A DNA stretch of 64,000 bases from Bacteroides sp. (GCA_014802325.1 JAAVCK010000021.1:1-64000), one strand, 5' to 3'. Counted from the stretch's first letter, positions 33,616 to 42,054 are shown. The notes: generated from the sequence alone by a model not told the origin. Program-made: numbers and translations.

Positions 33616-35310
33616 TTATTTCTTCGACTTTTTCGTGGCGATGCGGGCGTAGTCGCGGTCGGGCACGGCGATTTCGCTGTGGATGCGCTTGCCCACAAAC
33701 TCAGCTCCGGTGAGAGCCCCCACTACCTTGCGGGCCTCCGACTTCTTTACGTCAAACAGCGTATAGCCGGGCAGCAGGTCGATTCGACCCACGTCGACAC
33801 GCTTGCCACGCACTAGATGATTGAGCATATCTATCAGATTGCCGGCATAGAAGCCGTCGCGCTTACCCACATTTACATATATTCGCTCCATGCCACGCTC
33901 GGCAGTGCGGCGGTCTTTCTCGGCGTCGCTGCGCGGCTCGCCTTTCTTCGACTCCTTGCGCGACTTCTTCGAGGGCTTCTCGTCGATGAAATCAATAGTA
34001 GGAGCATCCTTGTAGTAATCGAGCAGTCGGTTGAATTCGAGCGAGATGACACGCTTGAGCAGATCTTCCTGACTCAGCCAGCTCAGCTTGCGGCTTATAC
34101 CGGGCAGATAGCGCATTATCTCGTCGTCGTTCACCTCCACGCGCTCCAGACGGTCAGCCAGATTATAAAGCTGCTTTTCGATGATATGCTGAGGAGTCGG
34201 CACATCCTTGCGCTCGAAAGTCTTGCCTATTATGCGCTCTATCTCACGCAGTTTGCTCTTTTCGCGCGAGTGGATTATGGCTACCGACACACCACTCTTG
34301 CCTGCTCGGCCGGTACGTCCGGAGCGGTGGGTATACACGGCTGCATCCTCGGGCAGTCCGTAGTTGATCACATGCGTCAGATCGTCCACGTCAAGGCCGC
34401 GGGCCGCCACGTCGGTAGCCACAAGCATAGTGACCACGCGGTCGCGGAACTTCTTCATCACGATGTCGCGCTGCTGCTGCGAGAGGTCGCCGTGAAGAGC
34501 CTCGGCATTATAGCCGTCTTTTATCAGTTTGTCGGCCACCTCCTGCGTGTCGCGGCGGGTGCGGCAGAATATTATGGCGTAGATACCGGGCGAATTGTCG
34601 GCTATACGTTTCAGTGCAAGGTATTTGTCCTTGGCATGAACCATGTAGTAGACATGACGCACGTTCTGCGCGCCTTCGTTGCGCGTGCCCACCACTATTT
34701 CCTCATAATCTTTCATATAGCGTTTGGCTATCTTGAGAATATCGGAGGGCATAGTGGCCGAGAACATCAGCATCTTGCGGTCTTCGGGCACGTACGACAG
34801 TATCTCCTCAATCGAATCGAGAAATCCCATGTTGAGCATTTCGTCGGCCTCATCGAGCACCACGGTGTTCACATGATCGAGCTTGACCACACCGCGCTTT
34901 ATCAGGTCGATAAGACGACCGGGGGTAGCCACGATGATCTGCACGCCCTCGCGCAGGGCGCGTATCTGGCTCTCGATGCTCGAACCGCCATATACGGGGA
35001 GCACCTTCACGTCGCGTATGAATTTTGAAAAATCGGCAAGATCCGACGCAATTTGCAGACACAGCTCGCGCGTAGGCGACAATATCAGCGCCTGAGGACG
35101 TCGCTCGTCGGGATTGATGCGCTGGAGCACCGGCAGTCCGAACGCAGCGGTCTTACCAGTACCGGTCTGAGCCAGAGCCACTATATCTTTTGCATCACCG
35201 AGCAGACGGGGAATCACGCGCTCCTGCACGGGCATTGGTTGTACAAATCCAAGGTCTTCGATGGCCCGACGCAATGGCTCGGCCACACCTAATTCTTCAA
35301 AAGTCTTCAT
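33616..35310 (-). CDS. DEAD-box RNA helicase with DbpA-type RNA-binding domain
   Basis: The 564-residue helicase carries the Q motif (GFVQPMPVQERVIP), motif I AQTGTGKT, PTRELCLQ, DEAD, SAT, and motif VI HRSGRTGRAG. A basic Lys/Arg linker precedes a C-terminal DbpA/CsdA-like RNA-binding fold (IYVNVGKRDGFYAGNLIDMLN). It probably acts in ribosome assembly or RNA decay, especially in the cold. The ORF-track start (35331) is a TTG inside the -7 box; the ATG at 35310 (MKTFEELG) is correct. First gene of an operon with DUF3256 and xseA. Confidence 0.93.
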   Translation of the reverse strand: MKTFEELGVAEPLRRAIEDLGFVQPMPVQERVIPRLLGDAKDIVALAQTGTGKTAAFGLPVLQRINPDERRPQALILSPTRELCLQIASDLADFSKFIRDVKVLPVYGGSSIESQIRALREGVQIIVATPGRLIDLIKRGVVKLDHVNTVVLDEADEMLNMGFLDSIEEILSYVPEDRKMLMFSATMPSDILKIAKRYMKDYEEIVVGTRNEGAQNVRHVYYMVHAKDKYLALKRIADNSPGIYAIIFCRTRRDTQEVADKLIKDGYNAEALHGDLSQQQRDIVMKKFRDRVVTMLVATDVAARGLDVDDLTHVINYGLPEDAAVYTHRSGRTGRAGKSGVSVAIIHSREKSKLREIERIIGKTFERKDVPTPQHIIEKQLYNLADRLERVEVNDDEIMRYLPGISRKLSWLSQEDLLKRVISLEFNRLLDYYKDAPTIDFIDEKPSKKSRKESKKGEPRSDAEKDRRTAERGMERIYVNVGKRDGFYAGNLIDMLNHLVRGKRVDVGRIDLLPGYTLFDVKKSEARKVVGALTGAEFVGKRIHSEIAVPDRDYARIATKKSKK

Positions 35311-35328
35311 ATATCGTAAAATTTTTTC

Positions 35329-35336
35329 CAAAATTA
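35329..35336 (-). promoter_or_regulatory. -7 box for the DEAD-box helicase operon
   Basis: TAATTTTG on the minus strand matches TAnnTTTG and lies about 19 nt before the chosen ATG. Confidence 0.65.
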
Positions 35337-35569
35337 ATGTATATTGTTATAACTCCCCACATACGGTAAAAGTTTTTCATCATAACATTGAACTGATATA
35401 AACTCATTGAACTTTTCGCTCGGAGCCGATTCTATTAAAAGCGTGAGGCTGTGTCGAAATAGACTTTTTCAAAGCAGCTATAAGCGTCCGGCGGACGCTG
35501 AATTAATAGTAGCCCGGGTCGCCGAAGCTCTGTGTAGGCGCCCCGGGGTTAAATGTAGAAATAAAAAAA

Positions 35570-35632
35570 GGCGTCCGATAGGCCGCCGAATAAAACTCAA
35601 TAAGCTATATAATCGGCGGCCTGACGGACGCC
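35570..35632. repeat. Long hairpin (two-part 17-bp stem)
   Basis: GGCGTCCG/CGGACGCC and the inner GGCCGCCGA/TCGGCGGCC pair perfectly, separated by 3-nt internal loops, around a 23-nt AT-rich loop. Confidence 0.85.
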
Positions 35633-35699
35633 AAAGTTTACAGGTCAATGGCCGGCGACGCCTCCGCATAGCTACGGCGGCGCCGGTTACGAATAACTC

Positions 35700-35723
35700 A
35701 ATGCCCTGCGGGCATTCTTTTTT
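35700..35723 (+). terminator. Intrinsic terminator-like hairpin
   Basis: AATGCCC/GGGCATT with a 3-nt loop is followed by CTTTTTTTATTTTT. No plus-strand gene precedes it closely; it may end a non-coding transcript or be part of the repeat cluster. Confidence 0.65.
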
Positions 35724-35758
35724 TATTTTTATACATCCCCGTACTTGAACTCGTCGCG

Positions 35759-35781
35759 GTACAACCGCGGGGCGGTTGTAC
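35759..35781. repeat. GTACAACCGC inverted repeat
   Basis: GTACAACCGC and GCGGTTGTAC form a perfect 10-bp stem with a GGG loop. A diverged AACCAC/GTGGTT hairpin follows at about 35801. Confidence 0.75.
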
Positions 35782-35837
35782 AATAGTGTCTCGATTGTAC
35801 AACCACTCCGTGGTTGATTTGGCATTGGTTTTTATAC

Positions 35838-36013
35838 CGCGGGTGCAAGCCCGCGGTTATGCGCACCTCTGATCACGTGAGCTGCGGAGCTGCGATGTTG
35901 TAGGACATGCTCGCACGACGTCGCAGCTCCGCAGCTCTCTATGGGGCATCTCACCTGTCCGCGGGCTTCACCCGCGGTTACTTACAACATCGGGCTTCCA
36001 GCCCTGATTTTCA
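35838..36013 (-). repeat. Composite palindromic repeat element, copy B (inverted, expanded)
   Basis: The blocks are CCGCGGGTGCAAGCCCGCGG, GAGCTGCGGAGCTGCGA (twice, facing each other), CCGCGGGCTTCACCCGCGG and CGGGCTTCCAGCCCTGA. They run in the reverse order and orientation of copy A at 30264. The doubled GCTGCGG block makes this copy about 45 bp longer. Confidence 0.85.
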
Positions 36014-36028
36014 TTAACTCCGCAACAC

Positions 36029-36052
36029 AAAAGCCACGTAGTGGCTTTTTTT
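36029..36052. terminator. Bidirectional intrinsic terminator-like hairpin
   Basis: AAAAGCCAC and GTGGCTTTT form a perfect 9-bp stem with a GTA loop and a T-run. Confidence 0.65.
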
Positions 36053-36167
36053 GACTCGCACCCGTGGGCGCTCGGTTTTTGCTCCGCCGGAGGCTCGCCG
36101 GTGAGCTATACTTCTGTGGGTAAAGGTTAGCATGCGTACCGCCGTGGCGCACTTATAGCAACAGCCC

Positions 36168-36209
36168 GAAAAAAGCGTCGGCCACGCGGAATCACTCCGG
36201 GTGGCCGAC
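36168..36209 (-). terminator. Terminator of the bspA-like gene
   Basis: On the minus strand GTCGGCCAC and GTGGCCGAC form a 9-bp stem followed by GCTTTTTTC, about 40 nt after the stop codon. Confidence 0.8.
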
Positions 36210-36248
36210 TAAGGTATGCTTGTTATATAGGGATAGTTAAGTCATGAT

Positions 36249-39200
36249 CTACAGCAAAATCTTAACACTCATGCCGTTGGTGACTACGATATAGACACCG
36301 CGGGCGAGGCCTTTGATGCGGCCGTCTTCGCTTCGGGCCGCGAGGCGGCCGTCGATGGTGTATACATCTGCTGCACCGGCGGTCACGATCTCACCGTTGA
36401 TGACCTTGACGGCATTATCTTCGCCATTCACGGAGGCAATTCCGGTAGTGGTCGACGATACAATCACAGTACATTCGGCCTTGACATTGCCGCAAGTGGC
36501 GGTGATAGTGGCCTCGCCCTCACCTACAGCGGTCACCACACCATCCTCTCCGACAGTGGCTACGGCTTCATCGCTTGAAGTCCAGGTGATGGTGGGGTCA
36601 GTGGTATCGACGGGAGTTACGGTAGCGGTGAGTTCCACAGTGTCGCCCACGGTAAGTTCTTCCACTTCAGAGCTAAGAATGATACCCTCGGCCGGGATTG
36701 CTTTCTTGCTTACAGTCACCGCGCACTCGGCATTGATGCCGTTGACAGTGATTGCCATGATCACCGTTGAGCCATCAGTATGAGCTGTCACAAGGCCATT
36801 CTCGTCGACAGTAGCGACCTCGGTGTTGCTTGAAGACCATGTAATAGTCTTGTCTGTCGCATTTTCAGGATCATACGACACTACAAGCTGCAGAGTATCC
36901 TCAGGATAGAGAGTTGCTTCGGTGTGGTTGAGACTGATCGCGGTGATTTCTACCGTAGGTACAGGCACCACGGTGATCTCGCACTCATCTTCCTCTCCAT
37001 TTCCGGCAGTTGCGGTGATGATTGCATTGCCCGGCTTGAGTGTGGTGACAAGGCCGTCGGCACCTACAGTCGCTACGGATTCGTCGCTTGTAGTCCAGGT
37101 GATAGTCTTGTCGGTAGCGTCGGTCGGCTCGAAAGTGACTTCGAGTTGCAGCGTGCCACCGGCTTCGATGGTCATTTCGTGGTAATTCAGCGTGATTGTT
37201 TCGACTTCGAATTCAGAATCATTCACCTGCACCGTATATGAAAAGCCTGAATAGAGGCTTCGTGCCACGATATTGCAGGTAGGCTTTGCTGGAACGGGGT
37301 CGGGCTCGGGTTCGCCGCCTTCTTCGACTCCTTCTTCGCCACCTCCGGTTTCGCCGCCTTCACCGGTGGAATCTACATCTGAGGCAAGTAATGCCGGATT
37401 GACCTCTTCACCCTCTTCGGGCTGCTCCACCTCGCCCATGATGGTTACGAGGCCGTTCTGATCCACGGTGGCCACTTCAGGGTCGGTCGAGTACCAGTAA
37501 ATAGTCGGGAAATCAAGGTCGTCACCCTCAAGCTGAGCCGAGAGCTGGAATGTTTCGCCCGGCTCGCCTATGACGTAACGCTCCTCGCTGTGGGTCATGC
37601 CCGTAGGCGCATCCATCAGTACATAGTTTTTGAAGTTAGCCCATCCTACTTTTGACTTCTTGTAGAGCCTTGAGGCCTCCTTGCCCTGCACGTGTACAGT
37701 TGCGTTATAGTTGGCGAAGGAGTTGCTCTTGATAGCAGGGGGAGTCTGAGCCGTAATGTAAATATCGGTAAGCTCGGTTCCGTCAAAGGCATTCGCTCCG
37801 ATATAGGTACAGTCCTCGCCTATAGCTAAGGTGGAGAGCGAGCTGTTCTGGAACGCATTCGTGCCGATATACGAAACCGTAGGCGCGAGCACTACGTCGG
37901 TCAGGCGGTCGCAGCCATAGAAGGCGTAAGCTCCGATCTCGTTCACGGAAGCCGGTGCATGATAGTCGCCCTCCAGGTCGGTGCGGACGAAGAGGATAGT
38001 TTCAAGCCCCTCGCCATATACCACGCCATCTTTATAGTTGGCGCTCTCGGGATTGAACGCCACCGCAAGGGCTGTCGTGAAGGGATTGGTCATGGTCGAC
38101 GGATATGCGGCCTTGATGATGTTGGTGCAGCCGTCAAACGGATTATTCGTGCCCGTGGGCAAGATGGCCGAACATCCCACGAACACTGATTTCAGACCAA
38201 GGCAGCTGCTGAATGCCTTATTGCCCACAGTCTTGATATTTTCCGCGAGGAAGAGTGCTTCCAGTCCCGCGCCTGTGAAGGCATTGGCCTGGATGGTAGT
38301 GACGGATGTGGGGAAATCAATGGATTTCAGCGCCGTACAGCCGTTGAATGCGCTCTGTCCTACGGTAACCAGTCCCTCGGAAAGACTCACCGAAGAAAGC
38401 GCCGTGCAGTTCTGGAACGCGTAATTCGGAATAGTAGTGATTTTTTCAGGAATATTTATAGCCTCCAACGCCGCGCAGCCATAGAAGGCATTCGTGCCGA
38501 GAGTGGCGAGATTATCAGGGAGCGTGATATTGTTGAGTTTCTTGCAATTATAGAACGCCGAGCCGTTGATGGCGGTAAGAGTCTCGGGAAGGGTCACCTC
38601 TGACAACGCACTGCAACCGTAGAATGCACTTGACCCTATGCTCGTGATGCCGCCGGGCAACTTCGCTGAAGTCAGGCAGCTGCAGTTATAGAACAGCGCG
38701 CCCGGAAGCTCGGTAATATTCGCGACGATCTTCAACGAAGGAATTTTCGAGCAGCCGGAGAAGGCATAGGTTCCCAGCGAAGTGACTGATGCAGGGATTG
38801 TTAATTCCGACGCGATTCCTCTACAGTTGTAGAATGCATAATTTCCGATATTTTCGAGTGATGAAGGTAATGACAAGCTTGGGATATTGTTGCAATTCTG
38901 AAATGCATAATTGCCGATCGAAGTCACCTTTTCGGGGATGACCAAATCGGAAACGATCCCCGTGCAGCCGTCGAAAGCATAGTTACCGATAGTTTCTACT
39001 GAAGCCGGCAATGACAGCGATGCGAGCTTGGTGAGCTTCTGGAAAGCATAGTCACCGATCGAAGTCACCGTGGATGGGATAGTCACCGTTTCAAGGCCTG
39101 TGCAGCCGACAAAAGCACTGCATCCGATCGTGGTGACGGTATTAGGCACTTCAAATTCAGTTTCGCTATAGTCGGGCATCATGGCCACCAGAATGCTGTT

Positions 39201-41111
39201 ATCGCCGTTATACACTAAATCCCCCTCAATATGCACGCCCGTAAGATTCTCATAGGGCGTATAAGCGACATAAGCAGTGGTGGGTACATTCGTGAAACTC
39301 GGCTTTGACTTCGTAGACGGATACATAAATTTCTTTATGTTGGTACAATCCTGGAATGAGTTAGATGTCGAACCATACGTAACATTCCGTCCAACCATTA
39401 CAAATTGCAAGCTCTTAACTCCGGCAAAAGCATAACTTCCAATAGTTTTGATATCAGGTAAAAAGAGACAGGTTAATTCTTGAATATTTGTATTATTAAA
39501 AGCATAATTACCGATATTCTCTAATTGAGTAGGCAAGTTTACCGAAGTAAGATTGCTGGCATTATAAAAAGCATAATCACCGATCGAAGTCACGGAAGAA
39601 GGGATTGTCACCGATTCAAGGCCGGTACATTGTTGAAAAATTCCCTTCCCAATTATCTCCAATTGAGGCAAGTCTATCGAAGTAAGATTGGTGGCATTAT
39701 AAAAAGCATAATCACCGATTGAAGTCACGGAGACGGGGATTGTCACCGATTCAAGGCCGGTGCAGCCGCCAAAAGCACCGCTTCCGATCGTGGTGACAGT
39801 ATTAGGCACTTCAAATTCCGCTTCGCTATAGTCGGGCATCAAAGCCACCAGAATGTTGCCATCGGTGCTGTACACCAAATCGCCCTCTATCTTCACACTC
39901 ATAAGATTCTTATCGGGCGTATAAGGTACATAAGCAGTGGTGGGCACATTCGAAAAACTCGGCTTCGACGTTGTGGCCGGATACATATACTTCTTTATGT
40001 TGGTACATTCCTCGAATGAGTAAGATGGCACACCATACGTCCCATACCTAATATTTGATCCAACCATTACAAATTGTAAGCTTTTAACTCCGGAAAAAGC
40101 ATAATATTCAATGTTTTTAATTTTAGGCAAAACGAGAGAGGTTAAGTTTTGAATATTTGTATTCTGAAAAGCTGCACGGCCGATTATCTCTAATCCAGCA
40201 GGCAATTCTACCGAAGTAAGATTGGAGGCGTAATTAAAAGCATATTCACCAATTTCAACTACTGATTCGGGTATTACAATTTGCTCAAGTCTGCCATTAC
40301 TCCTTGCTGCATATTGATCAATTTTTGTGACGGTATCAGGGAACTTGACTTTTTGAACTAAATCAGAGATACAATACACAGTAGTTTTATCGGAATTGTA
40401 TAATATTCCATCCTCATATACTACTTCATCGGCGTTATATTGAAAGAAATATGAAGGAGAAAAATTCTTATTAAATGGCCAAGTTACTGTTGATGGATAG
40501 AATACAAATGTTGGGGGATAATTAGGTGCAGACGTATCAAAGGCGTTTGAACTTATTGAAACATCACCCGATAGAATGAGAAGTTTGTCTACATTCATAC
40601 TTGTAAAGGCATAGTTTTTAATTGTTTTAACAGAAGCAGGAATGGTTAGACTACTTAACTTACAACTATTAAAAGCGTTAACACCAATAGTTGTCACACC
40701 CTCCGGAATCCGGATGTAAGTTAAATTAGTACAGGATTGGAATGTATAGTCCGCAATCTCTGTTAACGACGTGCTTAACTGACAGGAAGCCAAGGCCGAG
40801 CAGGACGAAAAACAAGAATTACCTACCGAGGTGATAGTATTGGGCATGACCACCGATTCTATCACCGTGTTATTTTGGAAAACCTTGTCTGCGATGGAGG
40901 TGACGGTGTAGGTGGTGCCGGAGTCGGGATCGGTGACAGTTTCTGGAATAACGACTGCGCCTGTAGCCGAAGCGCCGCCACCTGTAAGGGCGCAGGTAGT
41001 GCCGTCGGAATTTGGAGTGTATTCAAGAGTGTTACCTTCATGTTCGAAGGTAAAGGCCATACCCGGAAGGGCAATGAGCAGGCCCAAAAGTGCGAGTAAT
41101 AGTTTTTTCAT
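36249..41111 (-). CDS. BspA-like leucine-rich-repeat surface protein with Ig-like (Big_2) domains
   Basis: The 1620-residue protein has a signal peptide (MKKLLLALLGLLIALPGMA). About 1,100 residues of LRR_5 repeats follow, with a unit like LESVTIPSSVTSIGDYAFYNAS of about 23 residues. A Big_2-like stretch is interrupted by a Glu/Gly-rich linker; three full Big_2 domains (each with TITWTSSDEAVATVGEDGVVT-type strands) come next. A short tail, VYTIDGRLAA...GLARGVYIV, resembles a type IX secretion sorting signal. It is probably a surface adhesin. Residues about 250-700 are a tandem duplication. The coding DNA for the N-terminal third is clearly more AT-rich than the rest, suggesting a mosaic origin. 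Confidence 0.9.
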   Translation of the reverse strand: MKKLLLALLGLLIALPGMAFTFEHEGNTLEYTPNSDGTTCALTGGGASATGAVVIPETVTDPDSGTTYTVTSIADKVFQNNTVIESVVMPNTITSVGNSCFSSCSALASCQLSTSLTEIADYTFQSCTNLTYIRIPEGVTTIGVNAFNSCKLSSLTIPASVKTIKNYAFTSMNVDKLLILSGDVSISSNAFDTSAPNYPPTFVFYPSTVTWPFNKNFSPSYFFQYNADEVVYEDGILYNSDKTTVYCISDLVQKVKFPDTVTKIDQYAARSNGRLEQIVIPESVVEIGEYAFNYASNLTSVELPAGLEIIGRAAFQNTNIQNLTSLVLPKIKNIEYYAFSGVKSLQFVMVGSNIRYGTYGVPSYSFEECTNIKKYMYPATTSKPSFSNVPTTAYVPYTPDKNLMSVKIEGDLVYSTDGNILVALMPDYSEAEFEVPNTVTTIGSGAFGGCTGLESVTIPVSVTSIGDYAFYNATNLTSIDLPQLEIIGKGIFQQCTGLESVTIPSSVTSIGDYAFYNASNLTSVNLPTQLENIGNYAFNNTNIQELTCLFLPDIKTIGSYAFAGVKSLQFVMVGRNVTYGSTSNSFQDCTNIKKFMYPSTKSKPSFTNVPTTAYVAYTPYENLTGVHIEGDLVYNGDNSILVAMMPDYSETEFEVPNTVTTIGCSAFVGCTGLETVTIPSTVTSIGDYAFQKLTKLASLSLPASVETIGNYAFDGCTGIVSDLVIPEKVTSIGNYAFQNCNNIPSLSLPSSLENIGNYAFYNCRGIASELTIPASVTSLGTYAFSGCSKIPSLKIVANITELPGALFYNCSCLTSAKLPGGITSIGSSAFYGCSALSEVTLPETLTAINGSAFYNCKKLNNITLPDNLATLGTNAFYGCAALEAINIPEKITTIPNYAFQNCTALSSVSLSEGLVTVGQSAFNGCTALKSIDFPTSVTTIQANAFTGAGLEALFLAENIKTVGNKAFSSCLGLKSVFVGCSAILPTGTNNPFDGCTNIIKAAYPSTMTNPFTTALAVAFNPESANYKDGVVYGEGLETILFVRTDLEGDYHAPASVNEIGAYAFYGCDRLTDVVLAPTVSYIGTNAFQNSSLSTLAIGEDCTYIGANAFDGTELTDIYITAQTPPAIKSNSFANYNATVHVQGKEASRLYKKSKVGWANFKNYVLMDAPTGMTHSEERYVIGEPGETFQLSAQLEGDDLDFPTIYWYSTDPEVATVDQNGLVTIMGEVEQPEEGEEVNPALLASDVDSTGEGGETGGGEEGVEEGGEPEPDPVPAKPTCNIVARSLYSGFSYTVQVNDSEFEVETITLNYHEMTIEAGGTLQLEVTFEPTDATDKTITWTTSDESVATVGADGLVTTLKPGNAIITATAGNGEEDECEITVVPVPTVEITAISLNHTEATLYPEDTLQLVVSYDPENATDKTITWSSSNTEVATVDENGLVTAHTDGSTVIMAITVNGINAECAVTVSKKAIPAEGIILSSEVEELTVGDTVELTATVTPVDTTDPTITWTSSDEAVATVGEDGVVTAVGEGEATITATCGNVKAECTVIVSSTTTGIASVNGEDNAVKVINGEIVTAGAADVYTIDGRLAARSEDGRIKGLARGVYIVVTNGMSVKILL
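39082..40215 (-). repeat. Tandem duplication inside the bspA-like gene, period about 660-670 bp
   Basis: The segment starting at 39082 (GTCACCG, AGGCCTGTGCAGCC) recurs 660 nt later at 39742 with high identity, through GTCGGGCAT, GCAGTGGTGGG and TTCTTTATGTTGGTACA landmarks. Both copies encode the same order of LRR units and a VPTTAYV.YTP linker. A smaller 135-bp duplication (about 39544 and 39679) lies within it. Confidence 0.85.
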
Positions 41112-41536
41112 CGCTGCAAAAGGTATTAGTATGCCTTAAGATTCCCCTCCTCAGCAAGTTACAGATAGGTTAATAAAAAAAGAAAAGCGTAGGAATCTGT
41201 ATCTGTTGCCGTCCTACACTCTGAGGCTTCTCGCATTGCCCTATTCTTGTCGGACGGCAACGCAGAAGCCCACGCCAGTATATGCAATCTATGCTCCGGC
41301 AAGATCTCTCACGAGCTCCTATGCCGAAGACAAGGTATTACATTACCACGGGCATCTACCGTTGCTCCTCCTTGACAAGAATATGAAAAGTTTGCGAGAC
41401 ATTTCAGAGTGTCAAGAATCAGCGCGGATAAACGCTTTTTTATGTATTTAAATACATCCCACCCTACGAAACCCCTTCCCGGAGGTTGGTTCCGATAAGG
41501 AGCCTTACCCTACTGGCGTGGTCCGCAGTGCGGTCT
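41112..41536 (-). other. Long leader of the bspA-like gene, possibly an attenuator
   Basis: A strong promoter at 41543-41573 would give a leader of about 425 nt. It contains a CTTGACA/TGTCAAG hairpin (41371-41417), a 10-bp GTTGCCGTCC/GGACGGCAAC stem (41205-41261), and a GTAGGA/TCCTAC stem (41189-41217) directly before a TTTTCTTTTTTT tract. The last two stems share bases. A 16-bp perfect palindrome, ATGTATTTAAATACAT, lies at 41442-41457. The plus-strand ORF 41206-41451 is antisense to this and not believed. Confidence 0.5.
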
Positions 41537-41542
41537 GCACCG

Positions 41543-41573
41543 CAAATGTAATCAAAAAAAATTATTTCACAAA
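41543..41573 (-). promoter_or_regulatory. Strong -33/-7 promoter upstream of the bspA-like gene
   Basis: Minus strand: TTTG (41573-41570), a 19-nt spacer, then TACATTTG (41550-41543), an excellent consensus match. A second, weaker box (TACCTTTTG, 41125-41117) lies directly before the ATG. Confidence 0.75.
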
Positions 41574-41723
41574 ATCCCCCGGAAAATTTTCCCACCCGCG
41601 CGCGGCGCGATGCCTTGCTTTGATCAATGAAGACTGAGGTAACTCCGTCTGTCTCACCCATCAATATCAAGCGAGACACACCCCTCGGGGCGCCCCGTTA
41701 TTTTAGTGTATATACGACACTCC

Positions 41724-41752
41724 TGTAGGGGCGCTTCATAGGAGCGCCCGGC
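41724..41752. repeat. GGGCGCTCC-type palindromic repeat, copy 2
   Basis: TGTAGGGGCGCTTCATAGGAGCGCCCGGC: GGGCGCT and AGCGCCC arms around a short centre. Same family as 30444-30474. Confidence 0.8.
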
Positions 41753-41814
41753 CGCGCAAAATGGTAATTTAATACCCCCGCACACACAGGCTGCCGTTGC
41801 CGCTCACCATTCCC

Positions 41815-41844
41815 CGCCGGGCGCTCCGGTGGAGCGCCCCTACA
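41815..41844. repeat. GGGCGCTCC-type palindromic repeat, copy 3
   Basis: CGCCGGGCGCTCCGGTGGAGCGCCCCTACA, in the opposite orientation to copies 2 and 4. Confidence 0.8.
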
Positions 41845-41880
41845 ACCAACACCCAACAACATTCATCATTATAATAAACC

Positions 41881-41910
41881 CGTAGGAGCGCTTCATAGGA
41901 GCACCCGGCG
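41881..41910. repeat. GGGCGCTCC-type palindromic repeat, copy 4
   Basis: CGTAGGAGCGCTTCATAGGAGCACCCGGCG, same orientation as copy 2 with a few substitutions. Confidence 0.8.
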
Positions 41911-41999
41911 AGGAATACCGGATCACTTTGCCGCCCCGCTATGATAATTCTTAAATGTTAATTTGTAATGAATTTAAATCAGTTAAACGATATTTTTGC

Positions 42000-42007
42000 T
42001 ATATTTG
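42000..42007 (+). promoter_or_regulatory. -7 box of the polysaccharide locus
   Basis: TATATTTG matches TAnnTTTG and lies 47 nt before the upxY-like ATG, leaving a short leader where an UpxY protein would act. The -33 element is weak. Confidence 0.6.
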
Positions 42008-42054
42008 CACTTGAATGCCCTCTTTGATTTCGAAGATGGGTTTCATAGTAAGGT

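Larger units (their letters stand above)
35337..36248. other. Gene-free region of about 900 bp packed with palindromes
   Basis: The only ORFs here (35407-35748 plus, 35478-35825 minus) read through palindromes and have low-complexity products, so I reject them. The stretch holds an AGCGTCCGGCGGACGCT palindrome (35485-35501), a long hairpin at 35570, intrinsic terminators, a GTACAACCGC palindrome (35759-35781) and a composite repeat. A GAGGCTGTGTCGAAAT string near 35444 resembles insertion-sequence ends, but nothing matching it is visible. Confidence 0.7.
41753..41999. other. Repeat-bearing spacer before the polysaccharide locus
   Basis: Apart from two palindromic repeats (41815, 41881) I see no gene. 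The last 60 bp become AT-rich and lead into the upxY promoter. I found no inverted repeats of 15 bp or more flanking that promoter, so no sign of an invertible switch. Confidence 0.6.

Noticed and set aside
33817-35028. 403-aa plus-strand ORF
   Set aside because: It is the mirror frame of the DEAD-box helicase gene; the helicase motifs are unmistakable and this ORF has a His/Val-rich shadow composition.
35407-35748. 113-aa plus-strand ORF in the repeat region
   Set aside because: It is Arg-rich translation across hairpins, with no promoter and no family match.
41206-41451. Plus-strand 81-aa ORF upstream of the bspA-like gene
   Set aside because: It lies antisense to the structured leader, crosses its long hairpin, lacks a promoter and shows no protein-family features.
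41911-42054. Invertible promoter of the capsule locus
   Set aside because: I could not find matching inverted repeats of useful length around the -7 box, and no recombinase gene is adjacent.
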